A stretch of DNA of 9,845 nt, taken from positions 6,017 to 15,861 of the forward strand of contig DCAZ01000130.1 in the NCBI GenBank assembly GCA_002313925.1. The letters run 5' to 3'. Below are positions 1 through 6,385 of this stretch, in pieces. The DNA comes from Gemmatimonadales bacterium UBA1120 (lineage in GTDB: Bacteria; Gemmatimonadota; Gemmatimonadetes; Longimicrobiales; Gaopeijiaceae). Made by a program: the position numbers and the translations under genes. Every line of letters begins with the position of its first letter. Position 1 is the stretch's first letter. The notes beneath the pieces were generated by a model that saw nothing but the letters and a program-made list of their open reading frames with translations, made no database searches and was not told the origin of the DNA.

Positions 1-1
1 T

Positions 2-607
2 GGAGGCAACAAGCAGGCTAGACGTCACTTCCGAGCCGCCCACCGCTTAGCTTCCGCTGCAGAGGACTCAACAGAAGCGGGTAACGAAGAGGCCGCGAAG
101 AAGCTTCGTCGCCGGAGTTATGGACACAACTTACACGGAGTGGTCGCTGCACTCGGTACAGAAGCTGTGGCAGGAGCCGTGGCTGGCTCGGAAGCAGGAC
201 TCACAAGACTCCAAAATCGTCTCAACGGTCATGAGGTTTCTGAGGGAGTTGCCAGAAGGCTGGCAAGGGTCGTGACGGCCGTAGGCAAGGCGCAGGAGAA
301 ACTTGCGGCAGGCCAACCGGTTGTGGCACTCCATCACGCACTCGACGCCGCACAGAGAATCCGACACTTCTCCCCTCGCTATATAGCCCGCAAGCAGATT
401 GGTCGAGCCAGAGACATTATAAAGCAGGCAATCGCCGCGGTTGGCGATGCGCCAACTGAAGAAGAGGCCAAATCCATCCGACGGGCGCGTAAACTCCTGG
501 GAACGGCTCACGAAGAGTTCAAGGCACGTCGTTATAATCGTGCCCGCAGTGCTGCTCACAGATCAGCAAGGCTGTCCTGGGGTGTCGTTAACGGGAGAGC
601 AGGCTAG
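2..607 (+). CDS. Unrecognised Ala/Arg-rich helical protein, 5' end beyond the window
   Basis: The frame is open from base 2 with no stop before TAG at 605-607, so at least 201 residues are visible and the true start lies outside the window. A GTG at 140 exists but has no clear ribosome binding site, and the upstream codons read like the same protein. The composition is rich in Ala, Arg, His and Glu, with no signal peptide, no membrane segment and no cysteine. Three stretches share a helix pattern of the type A-x-x-A-A-x-x-A: near residues 6-17 (HFRAAHRLASA), about 107-119 (VALHHALDAAQRI) and about 180-193 (RARSAAHRSARLS). The last two follow a short 'x-A-G/R' turn, which suggests repeated helical hairpins in the manner of TPR-like folds. 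I do not recognise a family and assign no function. It converges on the ArsC-like gene with only 17 bases between them. Confidence 0.7.
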   Translation, partial: GGNKQARRHFRAAHRLASAAEDSTEAGNEEAAKKLRRRSYGHNLHGVVAALGTEAVAGAVAGSEAGLTRLQNRLNGHEVSEGVARRLARVVTAVGKAQEKLAAGQPVVALHHALDAAQRIRHFSPRYIARKQIGRARDIIKQAIAAVGDAPTEEEAKSIRRARKLLGTAHEEFKARRYNRARSAAHRSARLSWGVVNGRAG

Positions 608-624
608 CGACACGCCAACGGGCT

Positions 625-978
625 CTATCCTGTACCCGTAGCCCAATCAGTCCAGGCTTCCTCGGCTAAGCCGATGCTGAGTTGGTTCCCATGCCGAACG
701 AGCGGCAGCTTCAGGACCATCGGCTCATCACATGCAATCTCAAGCCAGCGCTGCTCTCCATAGTACGCGGTGTGGAGGCCCAGCGCTTTGAACCGCTTAC
801 CGTCACGGTTAATGAGCTGTTCTTCTCCAAATCTTTCGAAGAACCGCTTCAGCTCTCCTCGTGATGGAGGGCGCTGTTTGAAATCCATGAAGTGCACATT
901 CGCACGACGTTCCTTGAAGAAACGAATCGCCTTGCGAACGTCGGGATTGTTCTTCACGCCGAAGATCTGGACTTCCAT
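625..978 (-). CDS. ArsC/Spx-family thioredoxin-fold protein lacking the catalytic cysteine
   Basis: At 117 residues this is the normal length for ArsC/Spx/YffB proteins. The N-terminal strand and loop MEVQIFGVKNNPDVRKA matches the family pattern 'x-x-YG-x-K-x-C-x-T-x-R-K-A', but the cysteine position (residue 11) is Asn, encoded by AAT. The rest is well kept: a helix at about 14-25, a 'GEL..F...FG' helix at 41-51, 'LINRDGKRFKALGL' at 55-68 where ArsC proteins have the 'NRSG..YR.LGL' segment, and 'PLVRHGNQLSIGLAEEAW' at 92-109 with the conserved Arg at 95. The only Cys is residue 83, outside the active loop. The fold is therefore secure but arsenate reduction is not expected. It may be a structural or regulatory binder, in the manner of Spx. 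It lies 34 bases downstream of the serine hydrolase on the same strand, probably as the last gene of the operon. Its ribosome binding site is weak. Confidence 0.85.
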   Translation of the reverse strand: MEVQIFGVKNNPDVRKAIRFFKERRANVHFMDFKQRPPSRGELKRFFERFGEEQLINRDGKRFKALGLHTAYYGEQRWLEIACDEPMVLKLPLVRHGNQLSIGLAEEAWTDWATGTG

Positions 979-1012
979 AGGAGTTTGTGTTCCGTAAGAG
1001 TTAATCAGGCTC

Positions 1013-2164
1013 TCAGCGGATACTGGATCGTAGTTGTGCGACGAGACCTTGAGCGGCCGTTCCTAGATTGGTCGAGCCACGCCCATAGTTCCTGAGCAAC
1101 ACGACCCCGATGCGTGCTTTTGGGTCAAATGCCATGTGGGCAGTGTAGCCTGCAACCGAACCCCCATGACTAGCGATCTTTCGGCCTTGCTCATCGATTT
1201 GGACAGAGAAGCCTAAGCCATATCCACGATTTGGGTTCTCAGGAGTTTGAATCGAAAGCGCTTCTTGGCGGCTTTCCTCTGAGAGGATCCGAAGACCTGG
1301 CACGCCACTCATGGCACCCATGAAGCGACCCAGATCTGCTACCGTCGAATACACACCACCGTTAGGCACTTTGTACCCGCGACCGGCATGTTCACGAGCC
1401 GGCTGTCCCCCATCGATCGACCCATCCTGACCGATCACATAACCAGCCGCTAAACGCGCCTCAAGCTTCGCGCCAGCGACCACAAACTCCGACCCTGTCA
1501 TACCTAGAGGTTCAAGCACCTCAGTGCGAACCATCTCCATAAATGGTCTCCCGGCAGCCTTTGCCAAAGCAAGACCCAACGTACCAAACCCTATGTTTGA
1601 ATACTGGTAGCGAGCACCCGGCACGGTATCGTATGCAGTTAGTGGGAAAGACTCTACGATGCGCTTGTCCCAAAGCTCGATCGGTCCCACCACAGCATCC
1701 GGCCATTGGGGTTCACGAATGAGGCCAGCAGTATGGCTAGCCAAATGACGGAACGTCACAGGCTGTGCATCAACTCGCCGGTCCTTAACGCTTGCAAATG
1801 CTGGGAGGTATCGTTCGACAGGCTCGTCTAGCCCAATGACACCTTCATCGAGGAGTCGCATCATGAGTACCGCGGTCACAGATTTAGAGATTGAACCGGT
1901 CCGTGAAATCGAAGCTGTCGACATCGGGGTGCGCGCGTCTCGATCAGCCCAGCCAAACGCTTGAGCCCACACGAGGTCTCCGTCTACCATGACACCAGCA
2001 ACGATTCCGCCAACGTCGTCGGCAGCTACATCCGCTCTAAGTTGCCTTGAGAACGCAGTAAGTGCTTCATCTCGGCTTGGTGACTGAGCTGAGACCAGAA
2101 CTGACTGACCCAAAACTCCAATAGCTGCTACTAACAACCGAAGCTTGAAGGCTCGTCCTATCAT
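1013..2164 (-). CDS. Secreted serine hydrolase, class C beta-lactamase / D-aminopeptidase-like family
   Basis: The product is 383 residues with a Sec signal peptide (Arg/Lys start, hydrophobic core 10-25, likely cut after VSA at 26). It carries all three marks of the penicillin-recognising serine hydrolase fold (Pfam Beta-lactamase, MEROPS S12-like). These are S91-I-S-K94 for the SxxK nucleophile and general base, Y188-S-N190 for YxN, and H333-G-G335 in the place of the KTG box. 'FRHLASHTAGL' at 138-148 and 'NGGVYSTVADLGRFM' at 268-282 are typical supporting segments. Family members include AmpC, DD-peptidases, D-aminopeptidases and esterases. HGG instead of KTG is usual for the esterase and aminopeptidase branches, so antibiotic hydrolysis is not implied. 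It should act in the periplasm. Its ATG follows the PLP enzyme's stop by 2 bases, with AAGGG 8 bases upstream inside that gene's end, so translation is probably coupled. Confidence 0.93.
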   Translation of the reverse strand: MIGRAFKLRLLVAAIGVLGQSVLVSAQSPSRDEALTAFSRQLRADVAADDVGGIVAGVMVDGDLVWAQAFGWADRDARTPMSTASISRTGSISKSVTAVLMMRLLDEGVIGLDEPVERYLPAFASVKDRRVDAQPVTFRHLASHTAGLIREPQWPDAVVGPIELWDKRIVESFPLTAYDTVPGARYQYSNIGFGTLGLALAKAAGRPFMEMVRTEVLEPLGMTGSEFVVAGAKLEARLAAGYVIGQDGSIDGGQPAREHAGRGYKVPNGGVYSTVADLGRFMGAMSGVPGLRILSEESRQEALSIQTPENPNRGYGLGFSVQIDEQGRKIASHGGSVAGYTAHMAFDPKARIGVVLLRNYGRGSTNLGTAAQGLVAQLRSSIR

Positions 2165-2166
2165 CC

Positions 2167-3351
2167 TTAGTACCCTTTTGTTTCAATCCAAGTGCGGGCT
2201 GCTGCTATAACATGCTCTATATCAGCTGATTGATTGTATACACCAATCGACAGCCTCAGAACGCCACTCCGAATCGAGAGTTTGATTCCTGCAGCCACGA
2301 AGTGATCATAAAGGGAATTCATGGCGGGATCATCAGCCGAATAGTGCCGCCCTCCTCCACTCTCCCCAACAGATACAATATGTGCCAAATGCGACCCTGG
2401 GCTCCCGCCTGCTACGGGCAAGCCAAGTTCCAGTAGCCCGGTCGCCAATTCCGATGCAAGACCACAGATATGGGCTTCCACATTTTTCATGCCCCAGCCC
2501 GCGAGTAAATCTAGCGCGGCAGCTGCCGCTGTCGCACCGAGATAGTTGTAGTTGCCTAAATCAAAGCGGAGCGCACCTGGCTGATACTTTAGCTCATCCT
2601 CAGCGAAAGCAGTCTCATGAGCTTCACCCAAATCAATCCCGTAGCGGGCGACATGGATTGGCACTAGGGACTCGGCGACTTCGCGACGTACGTAGAGAAA
2701 GCCAAACCCGTAAAGTGAGAGCAGGCACTTCTGCGTAGCGACTGCTAAGGCATCAATTCCAAGATCGCGAACATTGGTATCTATCGCTCCAATCGATTGA
2801 GCCGCGTCAACTAGCGTTAAAGCACCTACCTGTTTCGCAGCCAGGGCCAGGCTCTTTACATCGGTGAGGAACCCAGGAGCAAAAGAAATACTGGGCATCG
2901 TGACAACCCGCGTACGCTCGTCGAGCGCGTTACCCATCGCTGCGACGGGTATTCGACCCTCATCAGCAGGAATTGTCCTGACTTCAATTCCCTTTGATCG
3001 GGCAAGATTGAACCAAAGATAGATGTTGTTGGGATGCTCAAGCTCTGGACAGACCAGGACATTATCTCCAGCCTCCCAAGGTAGGCTCGCGGCGAAAAGA
3101 TTGAGGCCCTCCGAGACGTTCTTGGTGATCGCTATCTCGTTCATACTCGAGTTGATGAGACCTGCGAATGCGTGGCGAGCTCGCTCAACTTCGGCGCGCA
3201 ATTCGTCCTTATCGCCTCCATAGTGCATGCGTGTCTGGATATGCCGATCAACTGCTGCAGACACAGGCTCGGGGATGAGACCGCGAGCTGACACATCAAG
3301 ATAGACCTGTCCGCTTGCTCCGGGGAAAAGGCCCCTGACCTCGGAGTTCAT
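2167..3351 (-). CDS. Class V aminotransferase-family PLP enzyme (isopenicillin-N-epimerase-like, not a desulfurase)
   Basis: The product is 394 residues, normal for the SufS/CsdA/epimerase branch of fold-type I PLP enzymes, with no signal peptide and so cytosolic. The recognisable parts are 'YLDVSARG' near 17-24, 'EIAITKNVSEGLN' at 72-84 (phosphate-binding region), 'ELEHPNNIYLW' at 103-113, 'TLVDAAQSIGAID' at 179-191 (D182 pairs with the pyridine nitrogen, Q185 with O3'), 'ATQKCLLSLYGFGFLYV' at 205-221 with the Schiff-base Lys at 208, and 'LRLSIGVYN' at 365-373 with the substrate-carboxylate Arg at 366. The glycine-rich loop that holds the persulfide cysteine in desulfurases is absent: the text runs 'IKLSIRSGVLRLS'. 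Epimerase, lyase or transaminase chemistry is more likely. The exact reaction cannot be told. Its ATG overlaps the symporter's stop (ATGA), and a good GGAGG lies 10 bases upstream. Confidence 0.9.
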   Translation of the reverse strand: MNSEVRGLFPGASGQVYLDVSARGLIPEPVSAAVDRHIQTRMHYGGDKDELRAEVERARHAFAGLINSSMNEIAITKNVSEGLNLFAASLPWEAGDNVLVCPELEHPNNIYLWFNLARSKGIEVRTIPADEGRIPVAAMGNALDERTRVVTMPSISFAPGFLTDVKSLALAAKQVGALTLVDAAQSIGAIDTNVRDLGIDALAVATQKCLLSLYGFGFLYVRREVAESLVPIHVARYGIDLGEAHETAFAEDELKYQPGALRFDLGNYNYLGATAAAAALDLLAGWGMKNVEAHICGLASELATGLLELGLPVAGGSPGSHLAHIVSVGESGGGRHYSADDPAMNSLYDHFVAAGIKLSIRSGVLRLSIGVYNQSADIEHVIAAARTWIETKGY

Positions 3352-4595
3352 GTTCGACCGGCCTCCGATTCTGCCACTATTGAGGTGCCGATCATGTCAC
3401 CCATGATGTTCACGGTTGTATTACCCATGTCGACTAGCCGATAAATCCCACCAACGATCGCAGCAACCTCGATTGGAAGATTGAAAGCTTGCACATAAAT
3501 CAAAGCGATCACAAAGCCACCCCCTGGGATTCCTCCTGAGCCTTCTGAAAGCAGCAGTCCGACTAACAGAATCGTTAGAAAGGCAGCTGGAGCGAACTCC
3601 ACACCAGCAGCCTGAGCCGTAAAGAGCAGCACGGCCCCAAGCATAACCGATGTGCCGTCTTTGTTGAGTTGGGCGCCGAGCGGGAGAGTAAAAGAGTACA
3701 CAGCACGAGGCAAAGAGATTTTCTCGGCAACTTCGAGTCCAACTGAAAGCGAGGCTAAACTCGATGTCGTCGCTGCTGTTGTTGCCCACAACGGACCCGT
3801 GTCCCGCAGAAAACGGCCAGGGCTCCTAGTAGTAAAGAATCGCAGGAGCATCATGTACCCGAGGAAGACCACGAATTGAGCCGTCCAAACGCCCAGTAGA
3901 AATCTGGTCATAGGACCGATGAGCTGGGTACCGTAGCGTCCGACAGTTACGGCCATGAGCGCCCCGATGCCCACAGGAGCAATCAGCAAAATCAAGTCAA
4001 CAAGCTTCCGAAAGAGCCTAGCGAGGTCTCGGTACGTGTTGGCCAGGCGTTGTCCTGCGGTACCACCGATAAGGATTGTGGCAACCCCGAGTAGAACTGA
4101 AATCACTACTAATTGAACGACATTCCCCTCCGCGAATGCTTGGAATACGTTTGTTGGCACCATCCCTAAGAGGACCTCCGCGACCGAAGGAACAGCTCCT
4201 ACGGGTCCCTCAACCTGCTCCGACAATTGCATGCCCACACCTGGGCGGAGAATGGCCATCGCACCGATCCCTAGGGAGATCGCGACGAGGTCAGTGATCA
4301 CGTAGTAGCTCATGATCTTTCCCGCGAGACGGCCAAACATACGGACATCAGAGAGTGCAGTCAGACCAGCAAGTAGGTTAAAGAAAACAAGCGGTACCGC
4401 AGCAAGTACAAGCATCCGAATGAATAAGTCACCGATGGGCTGGATGACCTCGACCTGCTCACCGAGGAAGACCCCTAGGGCTGACCCAACACCCATACCG
4501 ACGAGGATTTGGGTGCCGAGACCTATCCCGCGACCATGCTTACTCGGAATCGGAGGCAACTCCGGGTCGCTGCTCACCTCACCCTTAAGGTTCAC
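3348..4595 (-). CDS. DAACS-family (glutamate/dicarboxylate type) sodium symporter with atypical substrate site
   Basis: At 415 residues this is the length of GltPh, GltP and DctA, with a cytoplasmic N-tail and about eight membrane helices plus two re-entrant hairpins. The family landmarks are a Ser/Thr-rich hairpin 1 tip at 275-284 (ATTSSLASLS), 'PLGAQLNKDGT' at 305-315 (the NMDGT motif on helix 7), 'GSGGIPGGGFV' at 352-361 (hairpin 2) and 'DMGNTTVNIMGD' at 389-400 (helix 8). By motif alignment to GltPh, Arg397 is Asn392, Arg276 is Thr277 and Met311 is Lys312, while Asp394, Thr398, Asn401 and Asp405 are kept (D389, T393, N396, D400). No Arg is left to hold a side-chain carboxylate, so the substrate is probably neutral or of another charge. 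The GTG start overlaps the upstream stop as GTGA. An in-frame GTG at 4577 preceded by AAGGG is an alternative. Confidence 0.93.
   Translation of the reverse strand: MNLKGEVSSDPELPPIPSKHGRGIGLGTQILVGMGVGSALGVFLGEQVEVIQPIGDLFIRMLVLAAVPLVFFNLLAGLTALSDVRMFGRLAGKIMSYYVITDLVAISLGIGAMAILRPGVGMQLSEQVEGPVGAVPSVAEVLLGMVPTNVFQAFAEGNVVQLVVISVLLGVATILIGGTAGQRLANTYRDLARLFRKLVDLILLIAPVGIGALMAVTVGRYGTQLIGPMTRFLLGVWTAQFVVFLGYMMLLRFFTTRSPGRFLRDTGPLWATTAATTSSLASLSVGLEVAEKISLPRAVYSFTLPLGAQLNKDGTSVMLGAVLLFTAQAAGVEFAPAAFLTILLVGLLLSEGSGGIPGGGFVIALIYVQAFNLPIEVAAIVGGIYRLVDMGNTTVNIMGDMIGTSIVAESEAGRT
3362..3366 (-). promoter_or_regulatory. Ribosome binding site of the PLP enzyme, inside the symporter gene
   Basis: GGAGG on the minus strand stands 10 bases before the ATG at 3351, inside the 3' end of the symporter gene. 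With the ATGA overlap it supports coupled but also independent ribosome entry. Confidence 0.6.
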
Positions 4596-6202
4596 CGCGT
4601 ATGGGAAGACTCGAGGAGGGCGAGCACACGCTCAAGCATTTCGGAATAATACGTTTGCACGTTTGCACTTGTAAGCGGAATCCACTCGTCTACGGCCGCC
4701 GGATTACCTTCCGCAATTTCCCCATTCGGCCGAATTGTGTGCCCGATATTCCACATGAACGCGACCACCGGTTGATCGGTACCAGGAAAACTCAGAACCT
4801 CTTCCCATTCCCAAGTGTTCGAATAGCCCCCAGGAGGCATCCCAACCACCGGCCCCAAGCCGTTGTCTACAATGATTGACACGAACTGATCAAGGTGAGA
4901 ACCACCGCTCGGCCCAGAAATGATACCTATGGGCCCACGAAAGTGCTTTTGAGCCGGCTCAAGTATCCCGTCAGACTCCTTTGGTGCATGGGCTAGCTTG
5001 AACGGCACGTTTGAGCTGTACGGCTCCCCTCGGCTAAGCGCGCTAAAAACGTCGTTCTCCAGCCATGACATCAACCAATTTCCATCATCAATTGTCTCGG
5101 AAACCCCACCATCATTGATGTTGCGGGCCGCGAAATCGAGTCGCTTGTCCTCGATAAAAGGTTCAGTTACATCACTGATCCTCAGGTTTCCGAAGGTCGT
5201 CTTGAAAGGGAGCGGCTGAAGCCTTTGCATTGCATAAGCTCCGAGGGATCCGCCTCGGCTACGTGTGACGTCCATAACCAATGCGTGATCCAGCAATCCC
5301 CTGGATTCAGCGAATGCGACTAAATCATCAACATCAGGCACCATCGTTTCACGAAATCCCCTCCATATGAGAACGACAAATCGGCGACCATCTTCAGGGA
5401 CAAGCAAATCGTACGTGGGAGTGCTCAATTCGAGCACTAAACCCGGATAGTTCGGATCTCCGGAGCCAGTCCACGAGAGATCACTCGGATCTCTGAAAGG
5501 CAACGAGTATGCGGACTCAGTGCCAGAAGAGGACTGAGTAACCAAAGTCAGTTCTTCAGCTCGTAAATAGCTTGGGAAGGCCGCTGTCGATAGTGCCATC
5601 GCTTCTGCGAGTTTCCAGCTTAAGGCAATCGAAGTGGAGTGTCTCATAAATGCTTTAGCAGAGTCATGCCACGCATCGACCGGCATCCCGTTTACAGTCA
5701 GGACTTGGTCTCCGATCGCAGGCAATTCCGGCCAGCGTGGATCAATAGCTCGATCTCCAATGAAATAACCAGCATCATCATCGGAATAATCCGGAAAAAT
5801 CCTTACTGGCGCCTGTGCAGGTTCGTTCGATTCTCCATCTAAGACGTCTAGTCCTGCACTATCCGGAAGCTCAAGACCTCCAGCCACGAGGTAGAGATCT
5901 AAATGACGGTCTCGGCGTGCATGACTGAGCCGAGCAAGTGCGTAATACAACTCTTGCTCAGTACTTGCGGAGACCACTACATCGCGTAACGCCTCCATTT
6001 CCTGAATGGGATCAAAGCCCAGGCGCTCATTCTTGATTGGTGAGAACGCTTCTCGTCGCTGGGTGCGCGCGATGATCGTGTCGAAGAGTTCCGCCCGTAG
6101 CTCCGGAGTACCGGCCTTCGGGGAAGCAACTTCCGAGCACCCCGTAACGGCTAACGTGAGGCCGAACAAACTGAATCCAATTAACCTCTGCAACTTATTC
6201 AT
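4592..6202 (-). CDS. S41-type peptidase-like lipoprotein (C-terminal processing peptidase / tricorn core fold)
   Basis: Reading from ATG at 6202 gives 536 residues that open with a clear lipoprotein signal: MNKLQ, a hydrophobic core, then the lipobox VTGC with Cys22 as the lipidated residue. The frame is open 37 codons further up to 6313, but that extension is not signal-like and I exclude it. After an N-terminal helical region, 'RRDRHLDLYL' at about 96-105 resembles the 'DGHT' segment of S41 proteins. 'LPAIGDQVLTVNGMPVDAW' at about 160-178 is a PDZ-like ligand loop. 'HALVMDVTRSRGGSLG' at about 306-321 matches the 'lDLRgNgGG' strand-turn. 'IGIISGPSGGSHLDQF' at about 425-440 takes the place of the nucleophile motif, with Ser435 as candidate catalytic Ser and Asp438 where Glu is usual. 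It should be a membrane-anchored periplasmic or outer-membrane hydrolase. It is the promoter-proximal gene of the operon. No confident substrate. Confidence 0.85.
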   Translation of the reverse strand: MNKLQRLIGFSLFGLTLAVTGCSEVASPKAGTPELRAELFDTIIARTQRREAFSPIKNERLGFDPIQEMEALRDVVVSASTEQELYYALARLSHARRDRHLDLYLVAGGLELPDSAGLDVLDGESNEPAQAPVRIFPDYSDDDAGYFIGDRAIDPRWPELPAIGDQVLTVNGMPVDAWHDSAKAFMRHSTSIALSWKLAEAMALSTAAFPSYLRAEELTLVTQSSSGTESAYSLPFRDPSDLSWTGSGDPNYPGLVLELSTPTYDLLVPEDGRRFVVLIWRGFRETMVPDVDDLVAFAESRGLLDHALVMDVTRSRGGSLGAYAMQRLQPLPFKTTFGNLRISDVTEPFIEDKRLDFAARNINDGGVSETIDDGNWLMSWLENDVFSALSRGEPYSSNVPFKLAHAPKESDGILEPAQKHFRGPIGIISGPSGGSHLDQFVSIIVDNGLGPVVGMPPGGYSNTWEWEEVLSFPGTDQPVVAFMWNIGHTIRPNGEIAEGNPAAVDEWIPLTSANVQTYYSEMLERVLALLESSHTR

Positions 6203-6251
6203 CTGCGTAAGTTGGCCTAGAGCTAGTACTCGGCAAGGGTGGACGGGAGCA

Positions 6252-6291
6252 CCCCTTAGATAAACAGAACAACCCCTCGGATGAGATAAAC
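6252..6291. repeat. Two-copy direct repeat in the divergent promoter region
   Basis: The elements CCCCT and AGATAAAC occur twice in the same order: CCCCT at 6252-6256 and 6273-6277, and AGATAAAC at 6258-6265 and 6284-6291. The gap inside a unit differs (1 base against 6), so the AGATAAAC copies are 26 bases apart and the CCCCT copies 21. The second copy overlaps the candidate -10 of the minus-strand operon. It could be an operator pair between the two divergent units, or a chance or slippage duplication. Confidence 0.3.
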
Positions 6292-6313
6292 CACTCTCCT
6301 TCACCTGGGGCAA
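6285..6313 (-). promoter_or_regulatory. Candidate sigma-70 promoter for the five-gene operon
   Basis: On the minus strand TTGCCC (6313-6308) stands 17 bases from TTTATC (6290-6285). The matches are 4/6 and 3/6 to the -35 and -10 consensus. Transcription would start near 6278, giving a leader of about 75 bases before the ATG at 6202. This fits the lipoprotein start rather than the longer open frame from 6313. The match is modest and only suggestive. Confidence 0.3.
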
Positions 6314-6373
6314 GGCCTGGCCACGGACCTCGTGCTAACGCAATGTGTACCTGGAAAATCACGACAAAACATT

Positions 6374-6377
6374 GGAG
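6374..6377 (+). promoter_or_regulatory. Ribosome binding site deciding the DUF411 lipoprotein start
   Basis: GGAG sits 8 bases before ATG 6386. The upstream in-frame ATG at 6332 has no comparable site, and using it would bury the signal peptide. Confidence 0.6.
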
Positions 6378-6385
6378 ACTCGGCC

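Noticed and set aside
131..559. 142-codon minus-strand open frame opposite the left-edge gene
   Set aside because: Its composition is Cys/Ser/Leu-rich and unlike a folded protein of these neighbours. The plus-strand frame is open through the window edge and has consistent helical repeats.
943..948. Possible selenocysteine or hidden cysteine at the ArsC-like active loop
   Set aside because: The two codons at the site are AAC and AAT, plain Asn. No TGA is involved, and the frame is continuous on both sides.
1013..2164. True AmpC-type beta-lactamase
   Set aside because: HGG replaces KTG, and the gene lies in a metabolic operon without an AmpR-type regulator. The S12/esterase branch of the family fits better.
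6203..6313. 37-codon N-terminal extension of the S41-like lipoprotein
   Set aside because: The extension would bury a clear lipoprotein signal and lies over the candidate promoter. The extra residues are not signal-like.
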